A stretch of 64,000 nucleotides of DNA. Origin: an uncultured Acetatifactor sp. Lineage in GTDB: Bacteria; Bacillota; Clostridia; Lachnospirales; Lachnospiraceae. Position numbers and translations under genes: made by a program. Positions 48,629-56,853 of the stretch are shown here, one piece after another. The stretch spans positions 86,987 through 150,986 of the forward strand of contig CANQEH010000003.1 in NCBI GenBank assembly GCA_947594835.1. Direction: 5' to 3'. Position 1 is the stretch's first letter; each line of letters begins with the position of its first letter. Under the pieces are notes generated by a model. The model had not been told where the DNA came from and ran no database searches. It was given only the letters and a program-made list of their open reading frames with translations.

Positions 48629-50501
48629 TTTTCCCCTTTCCGATTTCCCTTCCATTCTCCTGCCCCGGACGGCTGACGTACACGGCGATGCTTCTGGCCG
48701 GTATCCGGCAGGTCATCTCGTTTCCCTCCGCCCCGTCTTCCTGTTTTTGGGTCTCCTCTCTCCCCTCCGTGGAGAAGGCCAGCTCCCACACCATGCCCTT
48801 CGGCGGTCTGGGAAGGGCCAGCTCATGGGTTTCCCAGTGCAGATTGAGGGCCAGATATAAAAGCGTCCCGTCCTGGGGGCGCACATACCTTTCACACAGC
48901 AGAATGCCGATGTGCCGGTAATAAGGCTCCGTCTGGGGCCTCCAGGCGTTCTGGCCGTGATAGGACAGATCCGGATAGCCGCAGGAGAGGGAATCCATCA
49001 GCTTAAGCTCCCCGGAAGGGCTTAAGATGGGATGGGCCCTGCGGAAGGCTGCAAGCTGTCTCCAGAACTCCCAGATCTCCCTGTTTTTTTCCAAAAGATT
49101 CCAGTCCAGCCAGGCGACCCCGTTGTCCTGGCAGTAGGGGTTATTATTCCCCTTCTGGGAATTGCCAAATTCATCCCCCATAAAAATCAGGGGCGTGGAT
49201 TGGGACAACATCAGGAGGCACATGGCGTTTTTCATCTGTTTGAGGCGCAGCTTTTTCACTTTTTCCCTGCGGGTAGGGCCCTCCTCCCCGCAGTTCCAGC
49301 TGGCGTTATAGTCGTTTCCGTCCCGGTTCTCCTCGCCGTTTGCCTCGTTGTGTTTGTAGTCGTAGCTGACCAGATCCGCCAGGGTAAAACCATAGTAATT
49401 GGTGAGATAGTGGATACTTCCGGCGTTTTGGGGAATATGGCGCATCCGGTAGAGCACGCTCTCCAGCATCCCCTCGTCCCCCTTTAAAAAACGCCGCATA
49501 TCGTAATACCATCCGTCGTTGTACTCCGCCGCATGGGGCCAGTCGGCCTCCTCCTGGGAAAGGGCCGCCGTATCGAACCGGTCGTACCACAGCTTGGTAT
49601 CCGCCAGCGCGTCGTCTGCGGCCAGCAGATCCACAGGCAGATCTTCCCCCATCAGGTGAAACCCGTCCACATGGTACTCCAGCACCCAGAAGCGCAGGAT
49701 TTCGGCCAGTTCGCTGCGCTTGACCTCCCTGGGGAAATAAAACTGCATCACAAACTCCATGCCGTTTTCATGGAGCGCCCTGATGAGCGCCTTCAGTTCT
49801 CCCGGCGCATCCTCCGACGCGGCATAGGCCGCCTTCGGCGCATAGTAAAAACCCCTCTGATAGCCCCAATAGTTCAGCTTCGGCTGATGCGGAGCCCTCC
49901 CGCACACAGACGGCGCGTCGGGGAACTGCCCCGCCTTCTCCGGCGCCGGGACCTCCAGAAATTCATAGGCAGGCTGTACCTCCAGCGTGGTGACGCCCGC
50001 TTCCTTTAAATGGGCAATCTTCTCCATCAGCCCTGCAAACGTGCCCGGATGGGCCACATGGGAAGAACTGTGCCGGGTGAACCCCCGCACGTGCAGACAA
50101 TACACCAGGGCCTTGGAATAGGGGATCCTGGGGCAGGCATCCTCTCCCCAGTCAAACTCCCGGGTCAGAAATCCGGCTTTCAGCTTCTCCAGGGGCCGCT
50201 CCTTCCCGTACACGGCCTTCCCCGGGAACACCTTCCCCCGGCTGTCCGGCAGGATCCGATCCCCCTCGTAAAACTGATAGGTGACCTTCCCAGGGTCTAT
50301 CTTGTCCACAAATCTGCACCAGACATTCCCCACCCTGTCCCCGGGAGAAAAGGGAATTTTGTCTAACAGCTTTCCCGTCTCCCGGTCATATAGACAAATC
50401 CCGCAGTCCCGGGAGCGGGACACAAAGGAAAAACGCACCCCCTGCTCCTGCGCATGGGCCCCCAAAGGATATGGTTGCTTTTGCCTGTTCATCTCTGTCA
50501 T
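48582..50501 (-). CDS. GlgX/isoamylase-like GH13 protein lacking catalytic residues
   Basis: About 639 residues with the layout of a glycogen debranching enzyme: N-terminal CBM48/early-set domain (PLGAHAQEQGVRFSFVSRSRDCGICLYD), GH13 barrel and a C-terminal sandwich. Homology is clear in LNYWGYQRGFYYAPKAAYA, SYDYKHNEANGEENRDGNDYNASWNCGEEGP and DEFGNSQKGNNNPYCQDN. The catalytic sites are gone. DGFRFDLA is DGFHLMGE, so the nucleophile Asp is Met and the Arg is His. The acid Glu of LIAEPWD is Asp in LWYDRFD. The His-Asp of region IV is Tyr-Tyr in TNYYGFTL. Region I has QFYFPREV in place of D-V-V-x-N-H. These were checked on the raw codons. I start it at the ATG at 50501, next to GGAGGG; 50492 is possible. 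A non-catalytic glycan-binding or partner subunit is the likely role. Confidence 0.88.
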   Translation of the reverse strand: MTEMNRQKQPYPLGAHAQEQGVRFSFVSRSRDCGICLYDRETGKLLDKIPFSPGDRVGNVWCRFVDKIDPGKVTYQFYEGDRILPDSRGKVFPGKAVYGKERPLEKLKAGFLTREFDWGEDACPRIPYSKALVYCLHVRGFTRHSSSHVAHPGTFAGLMEKIAHLKEAGVTTLEVQPAYEFLEVPAPEKAGQFPDAPSVCGRAPHQPKLNYWGYQRGFYYAPKAAYAASEDAPGELKALIRALHENGMEFVMQFYFPREVKRSELAEILRFWVLEYHVDGFHLMGEDLPVDLLAADDALADTKLWYDRFDTAALSQEEADWPHAAEYNDGWYYDMRRFLKGDEGMLESVLYRMRHIPQNAGSIHYLTNYYGFTLADLVSYDYKHNEANGEENRDGNDYNASWNCGEEGPTRREKVKKLRLKQMKNAMCLLMLSQSTPLIFMGDEFGNSQKGNNNPYCQDNGVAWLDWNLLEKNREIWEFWRQLAAFRRAHPILSPSGELKLMDSLSCGYPDLSYHGQNAWRPQTEPYYRHIGILLCERYVRPQDGTLLYLALNLHWETHELALPRPPKGMVWELAFSTEGREETQKQEDGAEGNEMTCRIPARSIAVYVSRPGQENGREIGKGKNAGRGMADGKDMEAF

Positions 50502-50590
50502 CATCCCTCCGAAAGCTTCTCTTGGCCTTCCCTGCACGCCCCTCATAAGGCCTGCTTTTTATTATAGCGGATAAGCGGTAAAATCACAAG

Positions 50591-50618
50591 TTGACAAATC
50601 GGGAAAATCGTTTATCAT
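50591..50618 (+). promoter_or_regulatory. Promoter of the CapA-family gene
   Basis: A consensus TTGACA (50591-50596) and TATCAT (50613-50618) with a 16-base spacer, 70 bases before the start codon. Confidence 0.6.
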
Positions 50619-50687
50619 AATGTGTGCCTGCACCATGCAGATCATTCCTGTCAACGGTGACCGCTTACAGAAAGGCAGGGTTATTTT

Positions 50688-51995
50688 ATGAGATACCGGT
50701 TTTTTTGGCGAAAAGCCGCTTTGCCGGCCACGATTCTGTGCTGTATTTTTTTCTATTGCTCCGCCTGCGGACAAGTTTCCCCCCGGCAGACTGTTTCCAG
50801 CGTGCCCGCTTCGTCCGCTCCCGTCTCCGCGCCGCCCCAGACGCCCGTTCCCACGCCTTCCCCCGTCCCCACGCCGGAACCCTTTGAGGAGTACGACATC
50901 TCCCTGATGGCCCTGGGGGACAACCTGATGCACCTTGGCATCGTCCGCACCGGCAGGCAGGAGGACGGCTCCTATGACTTCTCTTTCCTCTTTTCGGGCA
51001 TTGCCGGTTATCTGGAAAAGGCGGATATCCGCATCATCAATCAGGAGACGATCCTTGCCGGGAACGAGAGGGGCTTCTCCGGCTTTCCCTACTTTAATTC
51101 CCCCACGGAGGTGGGCGACGCCATTGCGGACGCCGGATTCAACGTGGTGCTCCACGCCTCCAACCATGCCGCAGACCAGGGCCTTGACGGGCTGCTTGCC
51201 TGCGCCCGTTTCTGGAAGGAAAAGCACCCGGAGGTGCTGCTTACGGGCATTGTTGAAGAAAATCCGGAAGAAAGCCCGCAGGAAGATCTTCCGCTTCTCT
51301 CCGTGGGCGGCGTCACCTTCGCCGTGTTAAACTACACCTACGGCCCCAACGCCGCTACCCTGGACAGTTCCCTGAAAGGGCATCTGAACCTGCTCTGCGA
51401 CTGTGATCCCCAGACAGGCGCCATCGATTTTACCACCCTAAACCCCCAGGTGATACAGGATATCCAAAACGCAAAAGAAAAGGCAGACATTGTCATTGTC
51501 TGCCCCCACTGGGGTACGGAATACACCACCACGCCCTCCAGCTATCAGAAAGCCTTTGCCGCCCAGATGGCCCAGGCGGGAGCCGACCTGATCATCGGCA
51601 CCCATCCCCACGCGCCCCAGCCGGTGGAATGGCTGGAGGGCGCTGACGGACGCCAGACCCTCTGTTATTATTCCCTGGGCAACTATGTCTCCACCCAGAA
51701 GCAGGCCATCTGTATGCTGGAGGAAATGGCCTGGGTCACCTTCCATGTCACCCAGGACGACGTCTTCATCGACGGGGAAAAAAGCGGCGCACTTCCGTTA
51801 GTCTGCCACTACACAAGCGGCCCTGTCCGCTTAAAGGGCGTCTATGCCCTGGAGGACTACACCGAGGAGCTTGCCGCAAGCCACGGCATTTCAGGGTATG
51901 GGGGCGTGGCCCTGCACCTGGACTTTCTCCAGGAAAAATCCCAGGAAATCCTGGGGGAGATGCTCCTTCAAAAAGCGGACATCCTTTCCCCGTAA
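50688..51995 (+). CDS. CapA family protein (poly-gamma-glutamate synthesis type phosphoesterase)
   Basis: A 435-residue protein. An N-terminal membrane/lipoprotein-like segment (LPATILCCIFFYCSAC, residues 12-27), a Pro/Ser/Thr-rich linker to residue 63 (PVPTPSPVPTPEP), then the PGA_cap metallophosphoesterase-like domain: ISLMALGDNLMHLGI, IINQETILAG, FNVVLHASNHAADQG, IVCPHWGTEY and IIGTHPHAPQPVEWL, which carry the metal-binding Asp, Asn and His residues. Family members take part in poly-gamma-glutamate or other envelope polymer metabolism. Outer surface; single-gene transcript. Confidence 0.9.
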   Translation: MRYRFFWRKAALPATILCCIFFYCSACGQVSPRQTVSSVPASSAPVSAPPQTPVPTPSPVPTPEPFEEYDISLMALGDNLMHLGIVRTGRQEDGSYDFSFLFSGIAGYLEKADIRIINQETILAGNERGFSGFPYFNSPTEVGDAIADAGFNVVLHASNHAADQGLDGLLACARFWKEKHPEVLLTGIVEENPEESPQEDLPLLSVGGVTFAVLNYTYGPNAATLDSSLKGHLNLLCDCDPQTGAIDFTTLNPQVIQDIQNAKEKADIVIVCPHWGTEYTTTPSSYQKAFAAQMAQAGADLIIGTHPHAPQPVEWLEGADGRQTLCYYSLGNYVSTQKQAICMLEEMAWVTFHVTQDDVFIDGEKSGALPLVCHYTSGPVRLKGVYALEDYTEELAASHGISGYGGVALHLDFLQEKSQEILGEMLLQKADILSP

Positions 51996-52010
51996 GAGCC
52001 TGGCGTTCTC

Positions 52011-52043
52011 CTGTGCCCGGACGCGGGGGCACACCTCTTTTTT
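52011..52043 (+). terminator. Rho-independent terminator of the CapA-family gene
   Basis: GTGCCC and GGGCAC pair around an eight-base GC-rich loop, followed within a few bases by TTTTTT. It lies 18 bases beyond the stop codon. Confidence 0.7.
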
Positions 52044-52056
52044 GCCAAAGCCCTCC

Positions 52057-53367
52057 CTAATTCACCACATTGCGCACGCCCAGGATCGTATCGTAGTCCG
52101 CCTGGCCGATGATGACGCCCTTTTTGGAGTTGGCCGAGTGGACGATCTGCCCGTCCCCGATGTACAGGGCCACATGGGTGCATTTCCCGGAGCCGTAACA
52201 GATGATGTCCCCGGGCTGGGCCTGGCTGTAGTCCACGCCCCTGCCTGCGCCGGAGAGCTGTCCTGCGGGCGTCCTGCTGATGGAGTAGCCAAAGGCCGCG
52301 TAGATCAGGCTGGTAAAGCCGGAGCAGTCCGTGCCCCCTTCCAGCGTCTGGCCGCCGTGGATATATTTGTTCCCCACAAACTGCAGGGCATAGTCCACGA
52401 TCTGCTGGCGCAGCTGCGATATATCAGCGTAACTGGTAACGGGAGGCGCTGCCGTGACGGCGGTATTTTCTGCTGCCTGGGCCTCTGACTGCCGCCTGCG
52501 CTCCTCCATGGCCCTGCGCTCTTCCAGTTCTTTTGCTTCTTCCTCCAGGGTCTTTCCGTACACAAACTCTTCCGACACCGTCACATATTCCGCAGCCACA
52601 TAGCCCGCAGCGTCCCCGGCGTACTGCACCTTCAGCCAGTCCCCGCCGTCTTCCAGGATCTTTGCCCTCTCGCCGTTGTCGAGATATCCCACCCGGGACG
52701 CCTGGAGATCGGGCTCTTTTCGCACATTCAGCCGATCCGCTAACACGACGGCATACCGGGTCACATATTCGTCGATCACCGCCGCGGCGGCATCGCCGTA
52801 GAGGAAAAACTCCGCCTTGATATAGCCTTCCACGCTGCCGGACACGATCTGGAACCAGTCGCCGCCCTCCCCTTCCACGGTGGAAAGAACCTGGGCCACT
52901 GCGCCGTCATAGATTTTCCCCACCACTTCGCTCTCCGTATCAGGCTGGGTGCGCACGTTCACATAGCCGTTTACGTCCGCGATGGCAAGATCCGCGTATT
53001 CGCTCTCCGCCTCCGGCTCCTTTGCTTCTTCCTCTGTCTGTGCCTCTTTCGCTTCTTCTCCCGTTCCCTGTCCCAGGGCTGCTGCCGTCCCGGAAGAGAC
53101 GCCCAGGGACAATTGCCCGGCGCCCAGACTGTCCAGAAAAAGCTGAAGACCTGCGCCGTCCTGCTCCCCGGGCAGACTTTCTGACTCTTTTGCTTCCAGG
53201 GCAGGCTGCTCCTCTCCCGCCGCCTGCAGCGTTTCGCCCCACTCCTGGCTTTCACTCTCCCCGGCCGGGACGTCTGTGGTCTTTGCCTGGGTGATCGCCG
53301 CCGCACAGCCGATTCCCGCCGCCAGCGCACAGACACAGGCCGCTGCGGCCACTCTGTATTTTATCAT
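52057..53367 (-). CDS. SH3-domain NlpC/P60 peptidoglycan endopeptidase
   Basis: A 436-residue secreted cell-wall hydrolase. Signal sequence at residues 1-25 (VAAAACVCALAAGIGCAAA), an acidic low-complexity region to about 120, two bacterial SH3 domains (NVRTQPDTESEVVGKIYDGA; NVRKEPDLQASRVGYLDNGE), a Glu/Ala-rich coiled-coil-like linker (EEEAKELEERRAMEERRRQSEA), and a C-terminal NlpC/P60 domain with C348 in GGTDCSGF, H398 in CTHVALYIGDG and H410. It cuts peptide stems of peptidoglycan, typically gamma-D-Glu to diamino acid. Convergent with the CapA gene. Confidence 0.93.
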   Translation of the reverse strand: MIKYRVAAAACVCALAAGIGCAAAITQAKTTDVPAGESESQEWGETLQAAGEEQPALEAKESESLPGEQDGAGLQLFLDSLGAGQLSLGVSSGTAAALGQGTGEEAKEAQTEEEAKEPEAESEYADLAIADVNGYVNVRTQPDTESEVVGKIYDGAVAQVLSTVEGEGGDWFQIVSGSVEGYIKAEFFLYGDAAAAVIDEYVTRYAVVLADRLNVRKEPDLQASRVGYLDNGERAKILEDGGDWLKVQYAGDAAGYVAAEYVTVSEEFVYGKTLEEEAKELEERRAMEERRRQSEAQAAENTAVTAAPPVTSYADISQLRQQIVDYALQFVGNKYIHGGQTLEGGTDCSGFTSLIYAAFGYSISRTPAGQLSGAGRGVDYSQAQPGDIICYGSGKCTHVALYIGDGQIVHSANSKKGVIIGQADYDTILGVRNVVN

Positions 53368-53570
53368 AGCTTATGGCCCTCTTTTTCTTTTGCCCGTCCT
53401 TTGCCGCACTGCCGCCGTTTTTCTTTCCGACGGTCCTGCCGCTGTCTTTTGTCTGATGACGCTGTCCATCATACCACATTTTCCCAGGAGACGCAAGTGA
53501 GGCGGCTCTCAGCCGCCCCACTGCCGTTTCCTATATCCTGCCTGTTAAGACCAGACCGTATGCAATCGCC

Positions 53571-54200
53571 TCACAACTCCCGCTTTTGGTAAAACGCAAC
53601 GGATAAGCGCCAGGATAAGGCATAGACTCCTGCCCCAAAAAGCGCAAGGCCTGCCAGAAGCAGCTCCAGCGGAATGGAAACATCCGGAAAATTTCCCGCA
53701 AAAAGAGTCGTGACGAAGGAAAGGCCGCCAAAAAACAGACAGACCATCACGAGAGAAACGACTCTCCCCTTCTCGGTGCCGAACCGGAAGATCAGGGGCA
53801 GGCAGACCGCAGAAAAGAACAGGGAAAGGAAAAATATGGCGAACAGAACCGCGGCCAGCTGCTCTGGCTGGAAGGCGCCCTCCAGGCACATCCAGACCGT
53901 CTGCACGACGCCGGTCATCACCAGGACGGCAGACATGGCAAAAACGCCCATCAGATATTTGGCGGACACAATCTGTGCCTTTGTGTAAGGCAGAGTGCCG
54001 CTGTAATGCTGCCAGCCGCTGCGCTCGTCAAAGCTTAACAGGTTGATAGGTATCATCCCGCACAAAAGGCAGGGGTAAAACGAAAAAAACAGATTGTCTC
54101 TTTTGATGCAGGAGAGCACCAGAAAAACTACTGTGAGAAACAGATACATCCGGCAATACTTTTTCATCAGATACCAATCCTTTAAGAGCAGACCCTTCAT
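53571..54200 (-). CDS. ABC-2 type transporter permease
   Basis: A 209-residue membrane protein with about six hydrophobic segments, starting with a short basic leader MKGLLLKDWYLMKKY, the common start of ABC2_membrane_5 permeases of Bacillota. The partner ATPase gene ends at the base before this start codon, and a GntR regulator is at the head of the operon. Such YtrA-type modules usually respond to cell-envelope stress or peptides. The exported substrate cannot be inferred. A short GGCGGCT/AGCCGCC hairpin at 53501-53517 lies downstream but has no T run. Confidence 0.85.
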   Translation of the reverse strand: MKGLLLKDWYLMKKYCRMYLFLTVVFLVLSCIKRDNLFFSFYPCLLCGMIPINLLSFDERSGWQHYSGTLPYTKAQIVSAKYLMGVFAMSAVLVMTGVVQTVWMCLEGAFQPEQLAAVLFAIFFLSLFFSAVCLPLIFRFGTEKGRVVSLVMVCLFFGGLSFVTTLFAGNFPDVSIPLELLLAGLALFGAGVYALSWRLSVAFYQKREL

Positions 54201-55052
54201 CTATACCGCCTCCTTTGCCATGAACACGAACAGCTCCTCAATGCTGACAGGGCTTACCCTAATGCCCTCCGGCACATCATCCCTTGCCACCAGCGCCTGC
54301 ACGCCGTAGGGATTTACCTTTTTGTATCTGACCACATCAGGCGCAAAGTCATGCAGTTCCTCCTCCGTGCAGGAGATCAGGCCGTATTCCGCAAGCAGTC
54401 TGTCCTTTTCCTCGCAGAGAATCAGTCTTCCCCTGTGCAGGAAGGCGATATAATCGCATAATTTCTCCAGGTCGCTGACGATATGGGACGAAATTAAAAC
54501 CGCGTGCTCTTCCTGCCTGGTAAATTCCATGAGGATTTCTACCACCTCGTCCCGCGCCACCGGGTCAAGCCCCGACGTGGGTTCGTCCAGAATCAAAAGC
54601 TTTGCTCTGTGGGACAGGGCCACCGCGAAACCAAGTTTCATTTTCATGCCCCGGGAAAAATCCTGGAAGGGCTTGCCCTGGGGCAGAGACAGCTTTTGCA
54701 GCAGATCCCGGTAGGTATCCTGGCTCCAGTTTTTGAAGGTGTGTTTCATCACATTGCCCACCTGCACTGCGGTGAGACACTCCGGGATCCCGATATCGTC
54801 CAGGACGACGCCGATTTCTTCTTTGGCCAGCCTGATGTTCTCCCCGTTGTCTTTTCCAAACAGCTTGATGCTGCCGCCGTCCTTGTGGATGATGTCCAGA
54901 ATCAGCTTGATGGTGGTGCTTTTCCCGGCGCCGTTTTCCCCCACCAGCCCCATGATGCAGCCTTCCGGAAGAACCAGATCCAGATGATCCAGCGTAAACC
55001 CGGCGTAAGCTTTTGTCAGTCCTTTGATCTCGATTGCATTCCTTGTGTTCAT
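54201..55052 (-). CDS. ABC transporter ATP-binding protein
   Basis: A 283-residue ATPase. Walker A GLVGENGAGKSTTIKLI (about 35-50), Q-loop region EEIGVVLDDIGIPE, signature DFSRGMKMKLGFAVALSHRAK, Walker B LLILDEPTSGLDP, and H-loop VLISSHIVSDLEKLC. The start is set at the ATG at 55052, within AGGGAAAGGG; an open frame of 52 more codons overlaps the GntR gene and is not part of the family. The gene overlaps the GntR stop by four bases and abuts the permease. Confidence 0.92.
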   Translation of the reverse strand: MNTRNAIEIKGLTKAYAGFTLDHLDLVLPEGCIMGLVGENGAGKSTTIKLILDIIHKDGGSIKLFGKDNGENIRLAKEEIGVVLDDIGIPECLTAVQVGNVMKHTFKNWSQDTYRDLLQKLSLPQGKPFQDFSRGMKMKLGFAVALSHRAKLLILDEPTSGLDPVARDEVVEILMEFTRQEEHAVLISSHIVSDLEKLCDYIAFLHRGRLILCEEKDRLLAEYGLISCTEEELHDFAPDVVRYKKVNPYGVQALVARDDVPEGIRVSPVSIEELFVFMAKEAV

Positions 55053-55426
55053 CCCTTTCCCTCCATCCCAAACTCCACCATCTCTGCGATATCCTGCCTG
55101 CTTAAGCCGCACGCTGCGGCAAGCTTTGCAATCGCCTCGATGTGTTCTTCTATCTTTTTGAGATTCTCCTCCCGCAGAAGCCCCACATTCATCGGCGCCA
55201 CAAAGCATCCCTTCCCCGGCACCGTGTATAGGAACCCGTCTTTCTCCAGTTCCTCATACGCCCGCTTTGTGGTGATGAAACTGATCCGCAGATCCTTGGC
55301 CAGCCCGCGGATCGACGGCAGCATTTCATCTTCCTTTAAGGAGCCGTTTATGATCTGGCTTTTGATCTGGGAATAGATCTGGTCGTAGATCGGCGCACCG
55401 CTCTTGTTGTCGATCAAAATATACAC
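55049..55426 (-). CDS. GntR-family transcriptional regulator, YtrA type
   Basis: A 125-residue short GntR protein. The winged helix covers residues 1-75 (SGAPIYDQIYSQIKSQIINGSLKEDEMLPSIRGLAKDLRIS, TTKRAYEELEKDGFLYTVPGKGCFV), followed only by a small helical tail that mediates dimerisation, as in YtrA. I set the start at the GTG at 55426 because GGGAGG precedes it by seven bases. First gene of the regulator-ATPase-permease operon, which it probably represses. Confidence 0.9.
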   Translation of the reverse strand: MYILIDNKSGAPIYDQIYSQIKSQIINGSLKEDEMLPSIRGLAKDLRISFITTKRAYEELEKDGFLYTVPGKGCFVAPMNVGLLREENLKKIEEHIEAIAKLAAACGLSRQDIAEMVEFGMEGKG

Positions 55427-55505
55427 GCATCCACCTCCCAACCGTAAATATTGTATATTCCGATTATATACAGTACATACAGATTTGTCAAGGGATTATC
55501 CAAAA

Positions 55506-55547
55506 ATAAAAAGACGGCTGCAAACTTCTCGTTCATGGCCGCCTTTT
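55506..55547 (-). terminator. Rho-independent terminator of the sulfur amino acid operon
   Basis: On the minus strand AAAGGCGGC pairs with GCCGTCTTTT (one G-T pair), followed by TTATTTTTG. The stop codon of the cysK remnant lies within the stem. Confidence 0.7.
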
Positions 55548-55647
55548 AGCCCGGAATAAAGCTGTGCGGAATCTCCTCCGCCAGCTCATCTGCCTTTGCG
55601 ATGGCGCCCTTCATACCCTTTGCCACCACAGCCGAGGCAATACCGAT
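55546..55647 (-). pseudogene. Remnant of cysteine synthase (cysK) with an internal deletion
   Basis: Read on the minus strand, about 34 codons ending at TAA (55546-55548) encode IGIASAVVAKG followed directly by MKGAIAKADELAEEIPHSFIPG. The first part resembles the TGIGLA...AAKG segment of CysK; the second resembles the later segment that follows AKG in CysK, about 45 residues further on. The two are joined at a shared AKG, as expected from a deletion at a short repeat. No start codon, no PLP-lysine region and no C-terminal half remain. It lies right after the PatB/MalY gene on the same strand. Confidence 0.65.
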
Positions 55648-55649
55648 TC

Positions 55650-56840
55650 CTATTTCCCCTGCAGGACTGCACTTTTGAGCTGTTCCAGGGCTTTTTCTAA
55701 AGTTGCCCTTGGACAGGCCACATTAAACCGCTCAAACCCCTCCCCCGCTTTTCCAAAAATCGCCCCGCTGTCCAGCCACAAATTCGCCTTTTGCACAATC
55801 AGCCTTTCCAATTCGGGGCCGGATAATCCAAGCCCTCTGAAATCCACCCAGACAAGATAGGTGCCTTCCGGCTCCGTCATGGCAAGCTGCGGCAGTTCTC
55901 TCTCCAGATAGGCCTTCATGAACCGGATATTACCTGACACATACGCCATCATTGCCTCATACCAGTCGTCCCCATAGAGATATGCAGCCTCACAGGCAGT
56001 CAGCCCCATGGCGTTTAGCTGGCTGTATCCCGCTGCCGCAATCTGTTTTTTAAACTGTCTGCGGAGTGCGCCATTGGGAATCAGAATATTGGATACCTGC
56101 AGCCCTGCGAGGTTAAAGGTCTTTGCCGGGGAGGTACAGGTAACGGATATGTCTTCAAACTCCTTTCTCAGATTTGCAAACACGATATGCTTCCTGTTTC
56201 CCCACACAAAATCCTCATGAATCTCATCGCTCAAGACAATCACATGATGTTTCCGGCAGATTTCTCCTATCTTCAGCAGTTCTTCCTCTGTCCACACTCT
56301 TCCCACCGGATTGTGGGGGCTGCACAGCAGAAAGAGCGTTACTTTTTCCTCCGCTGCTTTTCTCTCAAAATCTTCAAAGTCAATATGGTACTTCCCGTCT
56401 TCTCCCAAAAGCAAATCGCTGCTGACCACTTTCCTGCCATTGTCCTGTATTACTTCCTGGAACGGATAATATACCGGCTGTTGGATCAAAACCCCGTCGC
56501 CCGCTTTCGTAAATGCTTTTACCGCCATGGCAAGCGCAAATACCACGCCAGGCGTTTTTACCAGCCAGTTTGCTTTGATTTCCCAGCCATGCCGCCTGTC
56601 CATCCATCCTGCCACAGCGTCAAAATAGCGGCCGCCGCTCTCGGTATAGCCAAAAATCCCATGTTCCGCCCTTTTTTGGATGGCGTCAATGATCTTTTCC
56701 GATGTCTTAAAGTCCATATCCGCCACCCAGAGAGGCAGGACGTTCTCCGGGAGTCCGCGCCGTACGGCAAAATCATATTTCAGGCAGTCGGTGCCTCTTC
56801 TTTCCACCGGCGTATCAAAATCGAATTTTTCTTCCCGCAT
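55650..56840 (-). CDS. PatB/MalY-family cystathionine beta-lyase (PLP aminotransferase class I/II)
   Basis: A 396-residue PLP enzyme. N-terminus FDTPVERRGTDCLKYDFAVRRG...LPLWVADMDFKTSEKI is the PatB/MalY hallmark. Also IFGYTESGGRYFDAVAGWMDRRHGW, SPHNPVGRVWTEEEL, VLSDEIHEDFVWG and the PLP lysine in TSPAKTFNLAGLQVSNILI. These enzymes cleave C-S bonds in cystathionine or cysteine. The start is the ATG at 56840, after GGAGG. It follows the Cys/Met-metabolism gene by 13 bases, so both act in one sulfur amino acid transcript. Confidence 0.92.
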   Translation of the reverse strand: MREEKFDFDTPVERRGTDCLKYDFAVRRGLPENVLPLWVADMDFKTSEKIIDAIQKRAEHGIFGYTESGGRYFDAVAGWMDRRHGWEIKANWLVKTPGVVFALAMAVKAFTKAGDGVLIQQPVYYPFQEVIQDNGRKVVSSDLLLGEDGKYHIDFEDFERKAAEEKVTLFLLCSPHNPVGRVWTEEELLKIGEICRKHHVIVLSDEIHEDFVWGNRKHIVFANLRKEFEDISVTCTSPAKTFNLAGLQVSNILIPNGALRRQFKKQIAAAGYSQLNAMGLTACEAAYLYGDDWYEAMMAYVSGNIRFMKAYLERELPQLAMTEPEGTYLVWVDFRGLGLSGPELERLIVQKANLWLDSGAIFGKAGEGFERFNVACPRATLEKALEQLKSAVLQGK

Positions 56841-56853
56841 ACCATCATCCTCC

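Noticed and set aside
53501..53517. The GGCGGCT/AGCCGCC hairpin as a terminator of the ABC permease operon
   Set aside because: It has a perfect seven-base stem but no T run on either strand, and lies over 50 bases beyond the stop codon, so I do not call it a terminator.
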